Assembly: GCA_026625165.1 (NCBI GenBank)
Contig: CP112999.1
Location: forward strand, 496,001-560,000
Direction of reading: 5' to 3'
DNA length: 64,000 nt
Source: Methanoregula sp.
Lineage (GTDB): Archaea; Halobacteriota; Methanomicrobia; Methanomicrobiales; Methanospirillaceae
The notes beneath the pieces are model-generated. The model did not search any database, had not been told where the DNA came from, and was given only the letters and a program-made list of their open reading frames with translations. Shown here piece by piece: positions 25,847 through 36,839 of this stretch (positions are counted from its first letter, which is position 1; each line of letters opens with the position of its first letter). A program made the position numbers and the translations under genes.

Positions 25847-28800
25847 ATGATATCGGTGCTTTACATAGATGATGAACCAGCGCTCCTTGACATATCCCGG
25901 CGGTTTCTTCAGCGGTCAGGAGATCTTGCTGTCGATGTGACCCCATCTGCCATCAGTGCGCTCGAACTGATCAAAACAAAACCGTTCGATGCCATCGTTT
26001 CTGATTACCAGATGCCGGAGATGGACGGGATTGCACTGTTAAAGGAGATACGGTCCCGCAACCCCGACCTGCCGTTCATCCTGTTTACCGGCAAGGGCAG
26101 GGAGGAGGTGGTCATCGAAGCGATCAACAACGGAGCGGATTTCTATCTCCAGAAAGGAGGTGATCCCACCTCGCAGTTTGTCGAGCTGGAGCACAAGGTA
26201 AAACAGGCAGTGCGGCGGCGGAAGGCAGAGGCCGCGCTTCAGGAGAGCGAGCAGCGGTTCCGGGGGATTGCAGAGCGAAGTTCCGATCTGGTCATGATAC
26301 TCAATGAACACGGGGTGGTGACCTATGTATCCCCCTCAGTACATGCAATTCTCGGGTACCTCCCTCAGGATGTAATTGGCTATACTTTTGATGAGCAGGT
26401 GATGCCAAAGGAAGACGTTGCGAAAATACAACGCAACTTCTCAAAAAACCGCGAGGGAGTTCCGACAGAAAAAATCTCGTTCTCCGTGCGGAAAAAAGAC
26501 GGGGATTTTGCGGTTCTGGAAGGGCAGGGGATCCCTATCCTTGAAAACGGGACATTTTACGGGATTCAGGTGGTGCTCTACGATATCACCGAGCGCATGC
26601 GGGCCGAACAGGCATTAAAAGAGAGCGAAAGCCGGTACCGTGCAATGTTTGAAAATACCGGCACTGCAATGGTCATCATTGAAGAGGACACCACGGTCAG
26701 CCTCGCAAATACGGAATTTTTACGGCTGACCGGCTATTCGCAGGAGGATATCGAGAAAAAGAAATCCTGGACCGAATTTGTGGTACAGGATGATCTTGAC
26801 CGGATGCTTGCTCAGCACAAGCTCCGGCGGGAGGACCCAAAAAGTGCGCTCCGGCACTATGAATTCCGGCTGATATCAAAAACGGGCGATGTACGTACCA
26901 TCCTTCTCAACATCGACATGATCCCAGGTACAAAAAAGAGCATTGCCTCCCTTATAGATCTGACCGACCGCAGCCAGGTGGAGACCGAACTCAAGGTTAA
27001 ATCAGATGAAATCTCCACTGCATATGAACAACTGGCCGCGGTGCAGGAGAAGCTCCGGGGAAATATCGACGACCTGACATACAGCCGGCAGGCTCTTGCT
27101 GATTCACAGCAGATGCTGCAATCGGTGCTGGACACCATTCCCGTCTGTGTGTTCTGGAAGGATACGAGCCTGAACTACCTTGGATGCAACCAGCAGTTTG
27201 CCCGGGATTCGGGTTTTGACTCCGTTGAAGGCGTTGTGGGGAAATCTGACTATGATATGGGGTGGAAGGAGCAGGCAGAACAATACCGGGCTGACGACCG
27301 TGCCGTGATTGAAAGTGGCATCCCAAAACTCAATTATGAAGAATCCCAGACGACCCGGGACGGAAAACAGATCTGGCTCCTCACCAGCAAGATCCCCCTG
27401 AAAGATACAAAAGGGATTATCCGTGGCGTCCTTGGCACTTATGAGAATATCACTGCGTGGAAGCTTGCAGAGCAGGAAAACCTCAAAAAGAGCGATGAAC
27501 TGCAGACCGCATATGAGCAGCTCAGTTCCTCAAATGCAGTCCTGCAGGATAATTACCGGTACGCCACCGAAGCAAAGCAGGCAGAAGAAATACAGAAGAA
27601 CCGGGCGGAACGTTCGATCGAGTTCCAGAAGGCCCTCGTGAACCTAGCCACCATGGATGCACCAACCCTGCGGGATGCAATGAATAACATCACCCGTACG
27701 GGTGCCGATGCATTGCATACTGATAGGGCAAGCGTCTGGTTTTTCTCATCGGATGGCAGCCAGCTGGTATGCAATGACCTGTACATTGCCAGCCGGGATC
27801 ACCATAGTGCCGGCCAGACATTCCTGGAAAGAGATTTTCCCCGGTACTTCGCTGCCTTGCAGGGTAATCGTACTATTGTTGCCGCGGATGCGCAGACCGA
27901 TGAGAATACCTCGGAACTCACAAAAAATTATCTCGAACCTTCAGGGATCAATTCAGTGCTTAATGTGCCGATCCGGTCAGGACGGCATGTTGTCGGTGTG
28001 ATCTGTCTTGAACACCTGGGGCAGCCCCGTACATGGGTTGTGGAGGAGCAGGATTTTGCTGCATCGCTTGCCGACTTCACCGTCATTGTGCTTGAAAAAG
28101 CGCGGCGGCGCCTTGCAGAGAAGGATCTTCGCAAAAGTGAAAACCGGGCACGCATCACCCAGTTTGCTGTAGAGCATGCGGCTGAGGGAATCTTATGGTT
28201 TGACGGGAATGGAAAGGTGGTGTACGCGAATGCCGCCACATGCTTGATGCTCGGTTATGCATCAGAAGAGATTGCACAAATCTCCATTTTTGATATCGAC
28301 AGTTCCGTTTCCACGGCACGGTGGAATGATTATCTCAGTTCAAAGGTGGCATCCGACTCCCTTCCCTTTGAGACCGCTTATACAAAAAAAGGCGGTGAGC
28401 GTTTGCTTGTTGAAGTGACCAGCGACTATTTCGAATATGCCGGGACAATCTTTGTCTGCTCGTTTATCCGTGACATCAGCGACCGCAAGCGCTCTGAAAA
28501 AGCACTCATGCTGGCGAACCAGAAACTCAACCTGCTTTCCAGTGTCACCCGGCACGATATCCTTAACAAACTGACCATCGTACTCGGGTATCTCGAACTT
28601 TCTAAGATGGTGCGTGACAGGGATAAACTCGAGGATTTTATCAAAAAGATCGATGACACAATTCAGGTGATCCAGGACCAGATCCAGTTCACCCGGGATT
28701 ACCAGGACCTGGGTGTCCGCGCTCCGGAATGGCAGGAACTAGAAGTTTTGTTTGCCAAGGCCATCTCACAGCTTGACCTTGGGAAGGTCGAGGTGCACAC

Positions 28801-29155
28801 CGACCTTTCGGGCCTTGTTATATTTGCCGATCCGCTTCTCGAGCGGGTGGTGTATAATCTTCTCGACAACGCGCTGCGGTACGGGGAACGTATCACCATG
28901 ATTCGTGCCTCGTACCGACTGGAGGGTGAGGAGATGGTCTGGGTTGTGGAAGACGATGGTGTAGGGATCCCGGCAAAGGATAAAAACCAGATCTTCAACA
29001 AGGGATTTGGCAAACATACCGGGCTGGGGCTCTTTTTAGCCCGGGAGATTCTCGCCATCACTGGGATGGCCATCATGGAGACCGGGTTCCCCGGTAAAGG
29101 CGCACGTTTCGAGATCATCGTCCCGCAGGGCGCATTCCGCACCACTGGCGATTAA
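25847..29155 (+). CDS. Large hybrid sensor: receiver, PAS, GAF and histidine kinase domains
   Basis: The 1102-residue cytoplasmic protein has an N-terminal receiver (phospho-acceptor Asp 53 in VSDYQMPEMDG, Lys in TGKG), then PAS domains at about 133-255, 258-380 and 430-550, a GAF domain near 600-760, another PAS near 765-885, and a histidine kinase end. The H-box reads SVTRHDILNKL (His 903) and the ATPase has NLLDNALRYG, VEDDGVGIP and GLGLFLAREI. Coiled-coil linkers join the PAS units. No membrane helix is seen. Such kinases are common in Methanomicrobiales and their signals are mostly unknown. Start ATG at 25847 begins exactly at the receiver. Confidence 0.88.
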   Translation: MISVLYIDDEPALLDISRRFLQRSGDLAVDVTPSAISALELIKTKPFDAIVSDYQMPEMDGIALLKEIRSRNPDLPFILFTGKGREEVVIEAINNGADFYLQKGGDPTSQFVELEHKVKQAVRRRKAEAALQESEQRFRGIAERSSDLVMILNEHGVVTYVSPSVHAILGYLPQDVIGYTFDEQVMPKEDVAKIQRNFSKNREGVPTEKISFSVRKKDGDFAVLEGQGIPILENGTFYGIQVVLYDITERMRAEQALKESESRYRAMFENTGTAMVIIEEDTTVSLANTEFLRLTGYSQEDIEKKKSWTEFVVQDDLDRMLAQHKLRREDPKSALRHYEFRLISKTGDVRTILLNIDMIPGTKKSIASLIDLTDRSQVETELKVKSDEISTAYEQLAAVQEKLRGNIDDLTYSRQALADSQQMLQSVLDTIPVCVFWKDTSLNYLGCNQQFARDSGFDSVEGVVGKSDYDMGWKEQAEQYRADDRAVIESGIPKLNYEESQTTRDGKQIWLLTSKIPLKDTKGIIRGVLGTYENITAWKLAEQENLKKSDELQTAYEQLSSSNAVLQDNYRYATEAKQAEEIQKNRAERSIEFQKALVNLATMDAPTLRDAMNNITRTGADALHTDRASVWFFSSDGSQLVCNDLYIASRDHHSAGQTFLERDFPRYFAALQGNRTIVAADAQTDENTSELTKNYLEPSGINSVLNVPIRSGRHVVGVICLEHLGQPRTWVVEEQDFAASLADFTVIVLEKARRRLAEKDLRKSENRARITQFAVEHAAEGILWFDGNGKVVYANAATCLMLGYASEEIAQISIFDIDSSVSTARWNDYLSSKVASDSLPFETAYTKKGGERLLVEVTSDYFEYAGTIFVCSFIRDISDRKRSEKALMLANQKLNLLSSVTRHDILNKLTIVLGYLELSKMVRDRDKLEDFIKKIDDTIQVIQDQIQFTRDYQDLGVRAPEWQELEVLFAKAISQLDLGKVEVHTDLSGLVIFADPLLERVVYNLLDNALRYGERITMIRASYRLEGEEMVWVVEDDGVGIPAKDKNQIFNKGFGKHTGLGLFLAREILAITGMAIMETGFPGKGARFEIIVPQGAFRTTGD

Positions 29156-29241
29156 TCATAATCCCGGTACAAAAGATGCCGTTTGGTAACTTCCGAGCCC
29201 CCACTTTTCTTAATACCGAGCAGTAACAAATACCCTGAGCA

Positions 29242-30249
29242 GTGAAAGCAGTATTTGACGGTATCTCGGTGCGTTGCGGGCGGGACGGGCAGGTGCTTTA
29301 CGAGCAGGGGGGGTTCGGGCGAAGGGAAAAAGACGGTGTGCGGTTTGCCCCGCATGAAGCCTTGTATCTCCTCCACCGGCAAAAGATCGAGGTCGACGGG
29401 TATGATTTTGACAGGCTTCTTGGCGTGTTTGCACAACAGGCAAATGTCCTGCGCAGTTATCTTGTATACCGCGACATAAGGGAGCGCGGATATGCAGTCC
29501 AGACAGGGCCTCATGACTTCCGTATCTTTAAACGGGGACAGCGGCCCGGAAAAGGAGAGTCAATCTATCTCGTGCGTGTTGTCTCTGAACGCGACCCTAT
29601 TCTTTTTACCGAGCTAATCCGCGAAGTGACCACTGCCAACAACATGCGCAAGCAGTATGTGCTCGCAGTCGTTGATGATGAGGACGAATTGACATATTAT
29701 GAAATCAAGATCCAGAACCTTCCTGAAGTATCCCCTCCTGCCATATACCCCCTGGTTACCGGAGTGCCTGCGGGCAAATCCATTATGGTAAAAATTCCCC
29801 CCGGATCTGCATTTGAACAGGCATGGTTTGGGAGCCGTCTTGACGATTCACGTGTCATGTTCTCTCAACTTGAGGCATTGTACCTTGCAGGGGAGGGTGT
29901 GCTGTCGGTGACTGCAAACGGACTGCAGGTAACTGCAGACAACATCTTTTTACGGGCATGCGAAAGCGACCCCGAATTTGCGTACAAGGCAACGGTCTAT
30001 ACTGACCTGCGTAAAAAGGGGTATGTCCCAAAAACAGGGTACAAGTTCGGGCACCATTTCCGGGTCTATTCCGGGGCTAGGGTGCATTCTGAGATGCTCG
30101 TCCACGCGGTGCAGACCGGTGCCGGTCTTCCCATGAGTACCATATCACGGTCGGTGCGGCTTGCCCACAGCGTCAAAAAGAAGATGTTGTTTGGCTGTGT
30201 ATATACAAGCGGCATTCAGTACGTCGAATTCGCCAGAATCAAACTGTGA
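29242..30249 (+). CDS. endA: tRNA-splicing endonuclease EndA, double-length form
   Basis: EndA excises introns at bulge-helix-bulge sites in archaeal pre-tRNA. At 335 residues this is the two-repeat homodimer type. The N-terminal repeat is degenerate and the C-terminal repeat has the catalytic set: Tyr in KTGYKFGHHFRVY, His in that segment, and Lys in SVKKKMLF. Start codon is GTG at 29242. It precedes trpS by nine bases. Confidence 0.92.
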   Translation: MKAVFDGISVRCGRDGQVLYEQGGFGRREKDGVRFAPHEALYLLHRQKIEVDGYDFDRLLGVFAQQANVLRSYLVYRDIRERGYAVQTGPHDFRIFKRGQRPGKGESIYLVRVVSERDPILFTELIREVTTANNMRKQYVLAVVDDEDELTYYEIKIQNLPEVSPPAIYPLVTGVPAGKSIMVKIPPGSAFEQAWFGSRLDDSRVMFSQLEALYLAGEGVLSVTANGLQVTADNIFLRACESDPEFAYKATVYTDLRKKGYVPKTGYKFGHHFRVYSGARVHSEMLVHAVQTGAGLPMSTISRSVRLAHSVKKKMLFGCVYTSGIQYVEFARIKL

Positions 30250-30258
30250 GCGCTCTTC

Positions 30259-31512
30259 ATGGCACACGAGATCAATCCCTGGTCGAACAACCAGGCCGTC
30301 GATATCGATAAACTCTTCTCCGAGTTTGGCATCGAACCCATTGCTCCCGCACTAGCTGACCTGCCTGAAATCCCGTACTTCATGCGCCGGGGTATCGTCG
30401 TCGGACACCGTGATTACGGGCAGATCGCTTCTGCCATAAAATACAGGGCCCCGTTTCATATCCTGACCGGTTTTATGCCGAGCGGACACCCCCATCTCGG
30501 CCACCTGATGGTGATGAAGGAGGTTGTCTGGCATGTCCAGCAGGGGGGCAACGGGTACGTGACGGTCGCTGACCGCGAGGCGCATGCTGTCCGCGGGACC
30601 TCGTGGGAGAAGTGCGGCGAGTTCGGGAAGGAATACCTCTCTTGCCTGTACGCGCTCGGCTTTGAAGGGACGACCTACTACCAGAGCAAAAACGAACGGC
30701 TCAAAGACCTTGCCTTTGAAGCGGCCACAAAAGTCAACTTCTCGGAACTCTCCGCAATCTATGGATTTTCGCCGGAAACCGACCTTGCCCACGCAGAGAG
30801 TGTCATCACGCAGGTCGCGGATATCCTCTATCCACAGATCGACCGCGCACCGGCCCCGACGCTTGTGCCTGTTGGTATCGATCAGGATCCACATATCCGG
30901 CTGACAAGGGGGGTCGCCCACAAGATGCGGATGTTTACCGTTGAGGAACGGGACGGTTACATCAGCGTACGATCCAAAAACGCGCCTGATGCGCCGCTCG
31001 CTGCAGTGCACAAGGCATTTGCAGGCTCGAAAAAATACGAGGGGCACGTGGATATCCGGGGAATGGGATGTGCCGACGTGAGCCGGAAGGTGCGTGAGAT
31101 CGAGTGTGCACATGGGGGATACGGGTTCTTCACTCCGTCATCAACCTATCACATCTTCATGCCGGGGCTTAATGGAGGAAAGATGTCAAGCAGCATCCCC
31201 GACAGCATCATCGGGTTTTTTGAAACAGAGGCAACCGTAAAAAAGAAGGTCATGAGCGGGATCACCGGCGGGAGGATGACATTAGAAGAGCAGAAACGAC
31301 TCGGGGGGGAGCCGGACAAGTGCTCGCTGTATCTCCTCAACCTCTTCCATATGATAACCGATGATTCCGAACTATTGAAGGTACGGCAGAAATGCATGCA
31401 GGGCGATATTACCTGCGGCCAGTGCAAGAAGGAGACAGCGGAGCGGGTTATAGCATTTTTAAAGGATTTCCGTGCGAAGATGGATGTTGCTGCAGAAAAG
31501 ATCGGGGCGTGA
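30259..31512 (+). CDS. trpS: Tryptophanyl-tRNA synthetase
   Basis: Class I synthetase charging tRNA-Trp. The 417-residue archaeal/eukaryotic-type protein has the HIGH-like PSGHPHLGH and the signature GGKMSSS. It lies between endA and pheS with gaps of 9 and 5 bases, so the four genes are probably co-transcribed. Confidence 0.96.
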   Translation: MAHEINPWSNNQAVDIDKLFSEFGIEPIAPALADLPEIPYFMRRGIVVGHRDYGQIASAIKYRAPFHILTGFMPSGHPHLGHLMVMKEVVWHVQQGGNGYVTVADREAHAVRGTSWEKCGEFGKEYLSCLYALGFEGTTYYQSKNERLKDLAFEAATKVNFSELSAIYGFSPETDLAHAESVITQVADILYPQIDRAPAPTLVPVGIDQDPHIRLTRGVAHKMRMFTVEERDGYISVRSKNAPDAPLAAVHKAFAGSKKYEGHVDIRGMGCADVSRKVREIECAHGGYGFFTPSSTYHIFMPGLNGGKMSSSIPDSIIGFFETEATVKKKVMSGITGGRMTLEEQKRLGGEPDKCSLYLLNLFHMITDDSELLKVRQKCMQGDITCGQCKKETAERVIAFLKDFRAKMDVAAEKIGA

Positions 31513-31517
31513 GACGT

Positions 31518-32957
31518 GTGGAACTGACGCAGAATGAAAAAAGGCTGCTTGGGGCTCTTGCAGAAGAAAAATCCGTCGATGTGCAGGCTCTTGCTGCACA
31601 GCTCAATGCGACGCCGGAAGCTGTTGTGCAGTGGGCACTCCTTGGAAAGGATCGTGGCATCACGGATGTCATGAGGGGGGTTACCCGGACACTGGAGTAC
31701 ACTGAGGAAGGTAAACAGTATCTGGAAAAAGGTCTTCCCGAGACGCAGATCCTGAACGTGATTGGCGATGGCACTACGCTTGCCGATCTCCAGAAACATG
31801 CCGCGTTCAGGATCGGCTTTGGGCAGCTTAGGAAGAAAGGACTTATCACGGTGACGAAGGGTTCTATTACAAAAAATGCTGGCGCGTCAACCTTTAATGA
31901 TGAAGCGGCACTGAAAAATCCTCGGGCTGGAGAACCACATACGCAGGAACTGGTGAAACGCGGGCTTCTTAAGGAATGCGAAACAATCCGCAACATCATC
32001 TCTATAACCAGAGAAGGCACCTTGTTGGTAAATGCAGGCCTCGACCTGCGGGAAGAAGTCGGGACGCTCACCCGCGACCAGATTATCTCGGGGGGATGGA
32101 AGGATCTCAACCTGCGCCGATATGACGTGACAAAGCTCCCGAAGAAGACATACCCTGGTAAGATTCATCCCTACCAGCGGATCATCTCAGAGATGCGGGA
32201 GATCCTGCTTGAGATGGGATTCACCGAGCTGTATGGCGGGATCGTCCAGCAGTCCTATTGGAACTTCGATGCCCTCTTCCAGCCGCAGGATCACCCGGCC
32301 CGCGAGATGCAGGACACATTCTATCTTGGCGAAACCCGTCCGCTCCCCAAGGGTTACGAGCGGGTGAAAGAGATGCACCTCTCCGGAGGGGAAACCTCAT
32401 CGAGCGGCTGGGGAGGCACCTGGCGTGAGGATAAGGCAGAGCAGTGCGTGCTCCGCACCCATACTACAAGCATCTCTATACAGTACCTTGCAAAGAACCC
32501 GACACCTCCTGTGAAGGCATTCTGCATCGGGCGGGTGTACCGGAGGGAGACTGTGGATCCCACCCACCTTGCCGAGTTCGAGCAGCTCGAGGGGATCGTC
32601 ATGGACGAGGGCGTCCATTTCGGCAATCTGCTGGGGATCCTCCGCGAGTTTTACCACCGGATGGGATTCATGAGTGTGAGGTTCAAGCCTTCCTACTACC
32701 CATATACGGAACCGAGCCTTGATGCGGAGGTATATGTCGAGGGTATCGGCTGGATCGAGATGGGCGGGGCTGGGATCTTCCGCGAGGAGGTCACCGCTCC
32801 CTTTGATATCCGTTACCCGGTCCTTGCATGGGGTCTTGGCGTAAGCCGGATCGCCATGCTCCGCCTCGGTCTCAAAGACCTGAGATATCTGCACAGGAGC
32901 GACATCGCGTTCCTTAGGGATACCCCCGCCCTGAACCGTACCGGAGGCGACCGGTAA
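31518..32957 (+). CDS. pheS: Phenylalanyl-tRNA synthetase alpha subunit
   Basis: The class II catalytic subunit. From a GTG start at 31518 the 479-residue protein opens with winged-helix repeats ([15 protein letters not shown]) as in archaeal PheS, followed by the catalytic core with motif 2 ([25 protein letters not shown]) and motif 3 ([13 protein letters not shown]). Its stop overlaps pheT by one base. Confidence 0.95.
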   Translation: MELTQNEKRLLGALAEEKSVDVQALAAQLNATPEAVVQWALLGKDRGITDVMRGVTRTLEYTEEGKQYLEKGLPETQILNVIGDGTTLADLQKHAAFRIGFGQLRKKGLITVTKGSITKNAGASTFNDEAALKNPRAGEPHTQELVKRGLLKECETIRNIISITREGTLLVNAGLDLREEVGTLTRDQIISGGWKDLNLRRYDVTKLPKKTYPGKIHPYQRIISEMREILLEMGFTELYGGIVQQSYWNFDALFQPQDHPAREMQDTFYLGETRPLPKGYERVKEMHLSGGETSSSGWGGTWREDKAEQCVLRTHTTSISIQYLAKNPTPPVKAFCIGRVYRRETVDPTHLAEFEQLEGIVMDEGVHFGNLLGILREFYHRMGFMSVRFKPSYYPYTEPSLDAEVYVEGIGWIEMGGAGIFREEVTAPFDIRYPVLAWGLGVSRIAMLRLGLKDLRYLHRSDIAFLRDTPALNRTGGDR

Positions 32958-34597
32958 TGGCGGTCATCTCGCTTCCGTACCGCTACCTTGAGCGGCTTAC
33001 CCGAACCGACCGGAAGACGATCCTTGCAAGGATCGCCCTGATCGGGTCTGACATCGAGAGGACCGAAGAAGACCATGCTGATGTTGAGTTCTTCCCCGAC
33101 CGTCCCGATCTCTTCTCACCGGAAGGGGTAGCGCGGGCTATGCGTGGCTTCCTCTCGATCGAGACCGGCCTGCCGGTCTACCCGATAAGGCAGTCAGGCA
33201 TATCATTCACCGTGGATCCCGGTCTTGCCAACATCCGCCCTGTCCTTGGGGCAGCAGTTATCCGGAACCTCTCGTTCGATGATGAGTCGATTCTGAGCAT
33301 TATGGCGCTTCAGGAAGCGCTCCACTGGGCTGTTGGGCGCGGAAGGTCAAAGGTCGCAATCGGTATCCACGACCTTACAAAAGTGCAGGCTCCGTTCCGG
33401 TATATTGCGGCTGACCGGAAATTCAGCTTTATCCCGCTCGATTATACCGAACCGATGACAATGGAGGAGATGCTGGAGAAGCACCCGAAAGGCAGAGATT
33501 TTGCCCATCTTGTCAACAATCTCCCCCGCTTCCCACTTATCCTCGATGCGAAGGACCAGGTCCTTTCCTTCCCCCCTATCATCAACGGCGAGCTCACTCG
33601 GGTTACCACCGCAACGCGGGATATCCTTCTCGACACGACCGGTACTGACCGCCGGGCTGTCATCCGGGCGGTTTCTATCATTTGTACAGCGCTTGCCGAG
33701 GCCGGGGGCTCTCTTGAGTCCGTGGTGATCGACGGGCAACCCTGCCCAGACCTCTCCCCCGCGGTTCGCACCATCAGTGTTACAGCCTGCAATAACCTCC
33801 TCGGGCTTCGGCTTCCCGCACCTGAAATGGCCGCACTGCTCGAGCGCATGCGGTTTGGCGCCGTCCCGGAGGGCAAGGAAAAGCTCCTCGTCAGCGTACC
33901 GTGCTACCGGGGAGATATCATGCACGACTGGGATATCTTTGAGGACGTCGCGATCGCTTACGGGTACGAGAATATCCCGGCACAGCCACCGGCGACCTTC
34001 ATGGTGGGAAAACCCCATCCCATCCCGGTCCTCGCAGGGCTCGCCCGCGAGATCTTCTGCGGGATGGGATATCTCGAAGTGATGCCTTTCACCCTGACTA
34101 ACGAGGAAATTCTCTTTGCGCGGATGCGCAGGCAGGAACATGCCGGCGTCCTGCATGTCCTGCACCCGATCAGCACGGAGAACACCGTTGTCCGGACGAA
34201 CCTTGTCCCATTGCTCCTTGAGATGCTGGCACTGAACCGGCACCGGGAACTTCCCCAGCGGCTCTTTACAGTCGGCGATGTTGTCGAATCTTGTGTTACG
34301 TACCCACGGGCTGCCGCGGTCAGTACATATTCGGACGCTGACTTCTCCGAAGCCTATGCCTGCGCGGATGTTATCTGCCGCGAACTCGGGATTACGTATA
34401 CTGTCAGGGAATCAGTCGATGAAGCCTTTATCGATGGGCGCCGCGCTGAACTGTATGCAGACGACCGGAGTATCGGTTCATTTGGCGAGATTCATCCCGC
34501 CGTCCTGAATGCTTTTGAGCTGGAGCAGCCTGTTGCAGCTTTCGAACTTGACCTTAAAGCCGTACCGGGATACCCCGCGCAGCAAGATAGTCCTTGA
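32957..34597 (+). CDS. pheT: Phenylalanyl-tRNA synthetase beta subunit
   Basis: A 546-residue archaeal-type beta subunit with the B3/4-like editing region and B5 domains and a class II-like core. It starts at the ATG fused to the pheS stop (TAATG). The last 44 bases are also coding for hisF on the opposite strand. Confidence 0.95.
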   Translation: MAVISLPYRYLERLTRTDRKTILARIALIGSDIERTEEDHADVEFFPDRPDLFSPEGVARAMRGFLSIETGLPVYPIRQSGISFTVDPGLANIRPVLGAAVIRNLSFDDESILSIMALQEALHWAVGRGRSKVAIGIHDLTKVQAPFRYIAADRKFSFIPLDYTEPMTMEEMLEKHPKGRDFAHLVNNLPRFPLILDAKDQVLSFPPIINGELTRVTTATRDILLDTTGTDRRAVIRAVSIICTALAEAGGSLESVVIDGQPCPDLSPAVRTISVTACNNLLGLRLPAPEMAALLERMRFGAVPEGKEKLLVSVPCYRGDIMHDWDIFEDVAIAYGYENIPAQPPATFMVGKPHPIPVLAGLAREIFCGMGYLEVMPFTLTNEEILFARMRRQEHAGVLHVLHPISTENTVVRTNLVPLLLEMLALNRHRELPQRLFTVGDVVESCVTYPRAAAVSTYSDADFSEAYACADVICRELGITYTVRESVDEAFIDGRRAELYADDRSIGSFGEIHPAVLNAFELEQPVAAFELDLKAVPGYPAQQDSP

Positions 34598-35360
34598 CAT
34601 CGTGAACCGTGAACTCACCGTAGTGAAAGACGCTTGCCGCAAGGCAGGCGTCAGCTTTTCCAGCGGTAAATCCTTCGTAGAAATGGTCGAGTGTGCCTAC
34701 GCCCCCGCTCGCGATTACAGGGATACCGGCAGACTCTGATACTGCTGCAGTGACTGCAATGTCAAAGCCCTTTTTTGTCCCGTCTGTTTCCATGCTCGTG
34801 AGGAGGATCTCTCCTGCCCCCCGTGCCTCTGCCTCTTTTGCCCAGCTGATCGCATCGATACCGGTCGGTCTGCTACCCCCGTAGATCACGACCTCATACC
34901 AGCATGTCCCGCCGTTGGGGAGCGCAACAGGCGTCCCTTCCGGGTTTGGCGTGAAGTTGCGGCGCACATCCATCGCGACAACCATGCACTGGGTGCCAAA
35001 CGATTCCGCGCCTTTTGTGATCAGGCCGGGGTCGTGGACAGCGCTCGTGTTGACACTCACTTTGTCGGCACCGGCCCGCAGGATCTGCTGGATATCTTCA
35101 AGCGTCCGGATACCTCCCCCGACTGTAAGAGGTAAAAAGAGCTGGTCTGCGGCCCGTTTAACCACTTCGACGATCGTACCGCGCTTTTCCTTGGAAGCAG
35201 TGATATCAAGGAAGACCACTTCATCGGCGCCCTGTTCATTGTAACGCTCGGCCAGTTCCACCGGGTCGCCGGCATCGCGAAGCTCGAGAAAATGCGTGCC
35301 TTTCACCACCCTGCCGTCTTTTAAGTCAAGGCAGGGTATGATCCGCCGTGTAAGCCCCAT
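34554..35360 (-). CDS. hisF: Imidazole glycerol phosphate synthase subunit HisF
   Basis: HisF is the cyclase that uses ammonia from HisH to form imidazole glycerol phosphate in histidine synthesis. The 268-residue barrel has both catalytic Asp positions, in [15 protein letters not shown] and LTSMETDGT, plus VGGGIRT and ASGGVG phosphate loops. It is solitary here and converges on pheT with a 44-base antisense overlap. Confidence 0.96.
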   Translation of the reverse strand: MGLTRRIIPCLDLKDGRVVKGTHFLELRDAGDPVELAERYNEQGADEVVFLDITASKEKRGTIVEVVKRAADQLFLPLTVGGGIRTLEDIQQILRAGADKVSVNTSAVHDPGLITKGAESFGTQCMVVAMDVRRNFTPNPEGTPVALPNGGTCWYEVVIYGGSRPTGIDAISWAKEAEARGAGEILLTSMETDGTKKGFDIAVTAAVSESAGIPVIASGGVGTLDHFYEGFTAGKADACLAASVFHYGEFTVHDVKDYLAARGIPVRL

Positions 35361-35503
35361 CTGGTATCAGTCTGGGACTGCCGGGTAATTCTAATTTTCC
35401 CTGTTTTTTATGCATGGCGAGTTTTATGTCCGTTGGAGTGCTCATTGATATGGTACGATACTGTTGGGACAGGTTTTGTTCCCGATCCTTTCGCGGTGCT
35501 GAT

Positions 35504-36730
35504 ATGAGTTCAGGTGCATTGAAGATAGAATGGGCGGCGCAGTTCATGCCGGTGCTTGCCGCCATCAAAAAACAGTTTGTCAAAAAGAAACCCTTTGCCG
35601 GCATGACCGTAGGGATGGCACTCCACGTGGAAGCAAAGACGGCAAATCTTGTCTCCACGCTTGCAGCAGGCGGCGCTGAGGTGCATATCACCGGCTGCAA
35701 CCCGCTCTCAACGCAGGACGATGTCGCAGGGGCGCTCAACCATGTCAGGGGAGTGCACTGTTACGCGAAGCGTGCGTGTTCGGTTGAGGAATATTATGCC
35801 GCAATTGACAAAGTGCTGGACGCGTCGCCGACGATCACGGTCGACGACGGGATGGACCTGATCCATTACCTGCATACAAAACGCCGCGACCTTCTGAAAA
35901 ATATTATCGGAGGATGCGAAGAGACGACCACCGGTATCCACCGGCTCAGGGCGATGGCAGCAGAGAGCAAGCTTGAGTTTCCTGTCATCGCGGTCAATGA
36001 TACCCCCATGAAACGGTTCTTTGACAACGTGCACGGCACCGGGGAGAGCGCACTCTCGTCTATCATGATCACGACCAACACGCTGATCGCCGGGAAATAC
36101 GTGGTTGTCGCCGGCTACGGCTACTGCGGGCGGGGGCTTGCTCGCAAGGCGCACGGGCTTGGGGCAAAAGTCATTGTGACCGAAGTTGACCCGCGGCGGG
36201 CACTTGAAGCTCACATGGATGGTTTCCTTATAATGCCCATGGACAAAGCCGCGGAGATGGGTGACATTTTCATCACGACAACCGGGAACACCAGCGTGAT
36301 CGCCGCCCCTCATTTCAAAAAATTAAAAGACGGCGCAATTCTCTCCAATGCCGGGCACTTTAACGTGGAAATCGATATGGGCTGGCTTGTAAGGAATGCT
36401 GATAAGGTCATACAGCGCGACGGTATCGAGTCGTTTGTATTCAAAGGCAGGGCCATCCATGTCCTTGCCGAGGGAAGGCTCGTGAACCTTGCCACGCCCA
36501 AGGGCATGGGACATCCTGTAGAAGTGATGGACCTGAGTTTCGCACTACAGGCTCTGTGCGCCAGGTATATCGCAGAAAACGGCAGGGACCTTTCCGGCGG
36601 TGTTTATGAAGTCCCGCAGGAGATTGACGAGCAGGTTGCGCGCCTCAAACTCTCGTCCCTGGGGCTTACCATCGATGAGATGAGCAGTGAGCAGAAAAAC
36701 TATCTTTGCAGCTGGGATATTGGAACATAG
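35504..36730 (+). CDS. ahcY: Adenosylhomocysteinase family protein
   Basis: Hydrolyses S-adenosyl- or S-inosylhomocysteine to recover homocysteine. The 408-residue protein has NAD-binding GYGYCGRGLARKAHGLGAKVIVTEVDP and the family segments SALSSIMITTN and GHFNVEIDM. The in-frame sequence upstream of ATG 35504 is not family-like, though an alternative ATG at 35414 exists. The C-terminus ends shortly after YLCSWDIGT. In some methanogens the enzyme prefers S-inosylhomocysteine; the sequence does not settle this. Confidence 0.92.
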   Translation: MSSGALKIEWAAQFMPVLAAIKKQFVKKKPFAGMTVGMALHVEAKTANLVSTLAAGGAEVHITGCNPLSTQDDVAGALNHVRGVHCYAKRACSVEEYYAAIDKVLDASPTITVDDGMDLIHYLHTKRRDLLKNIIGGCEETTTGIHRLRAMAAESKLEFPVIAVNDTPMKRFFDNVHGTGESALSSIMITTNTLIAGKYVVVAGYGYCGRGLARKAHGLGAKVIVTEVDPRRALEAHMDGFLIMPMDKAAEMGDIFITTTGNTSVIAAPHFKKLKDGAILSNAGHFNVEIDMGWLVRNADKVIQRDGIESFVFKGRAIHVLAEGRLVNLATPKGMGHPVEVMDLSFALQALCARYIAENGRDLSGGVYEVPQEIDEQVARLKLSSLGLTIDEMSSEQKNYLCSWDIGT

Positions 36731-36809
36731 TCATTTTTTCAATAATACATTTGGCATGAAAAAGGACGGATTTTTATTATCGAACGTACCTGAAAGGCTC
36801 TGTCTTGCA

Positions 36810-36833
36810 TTCCCATTTTAATAAAAGGGAAAT
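36810..36833. terminator. Bidirectional hairpin terminator between convergent genes
   Basis: TTCCCATTTT and AAAAGGGAA face each other with a short spacer between the ends of ahcY (plus) and the glycosylase gene (minus). A-rich and T-rich flanks on either side suit termination in both directions. Confidence 0.4.
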
Positions 36834-36839
36834 TTCTCG

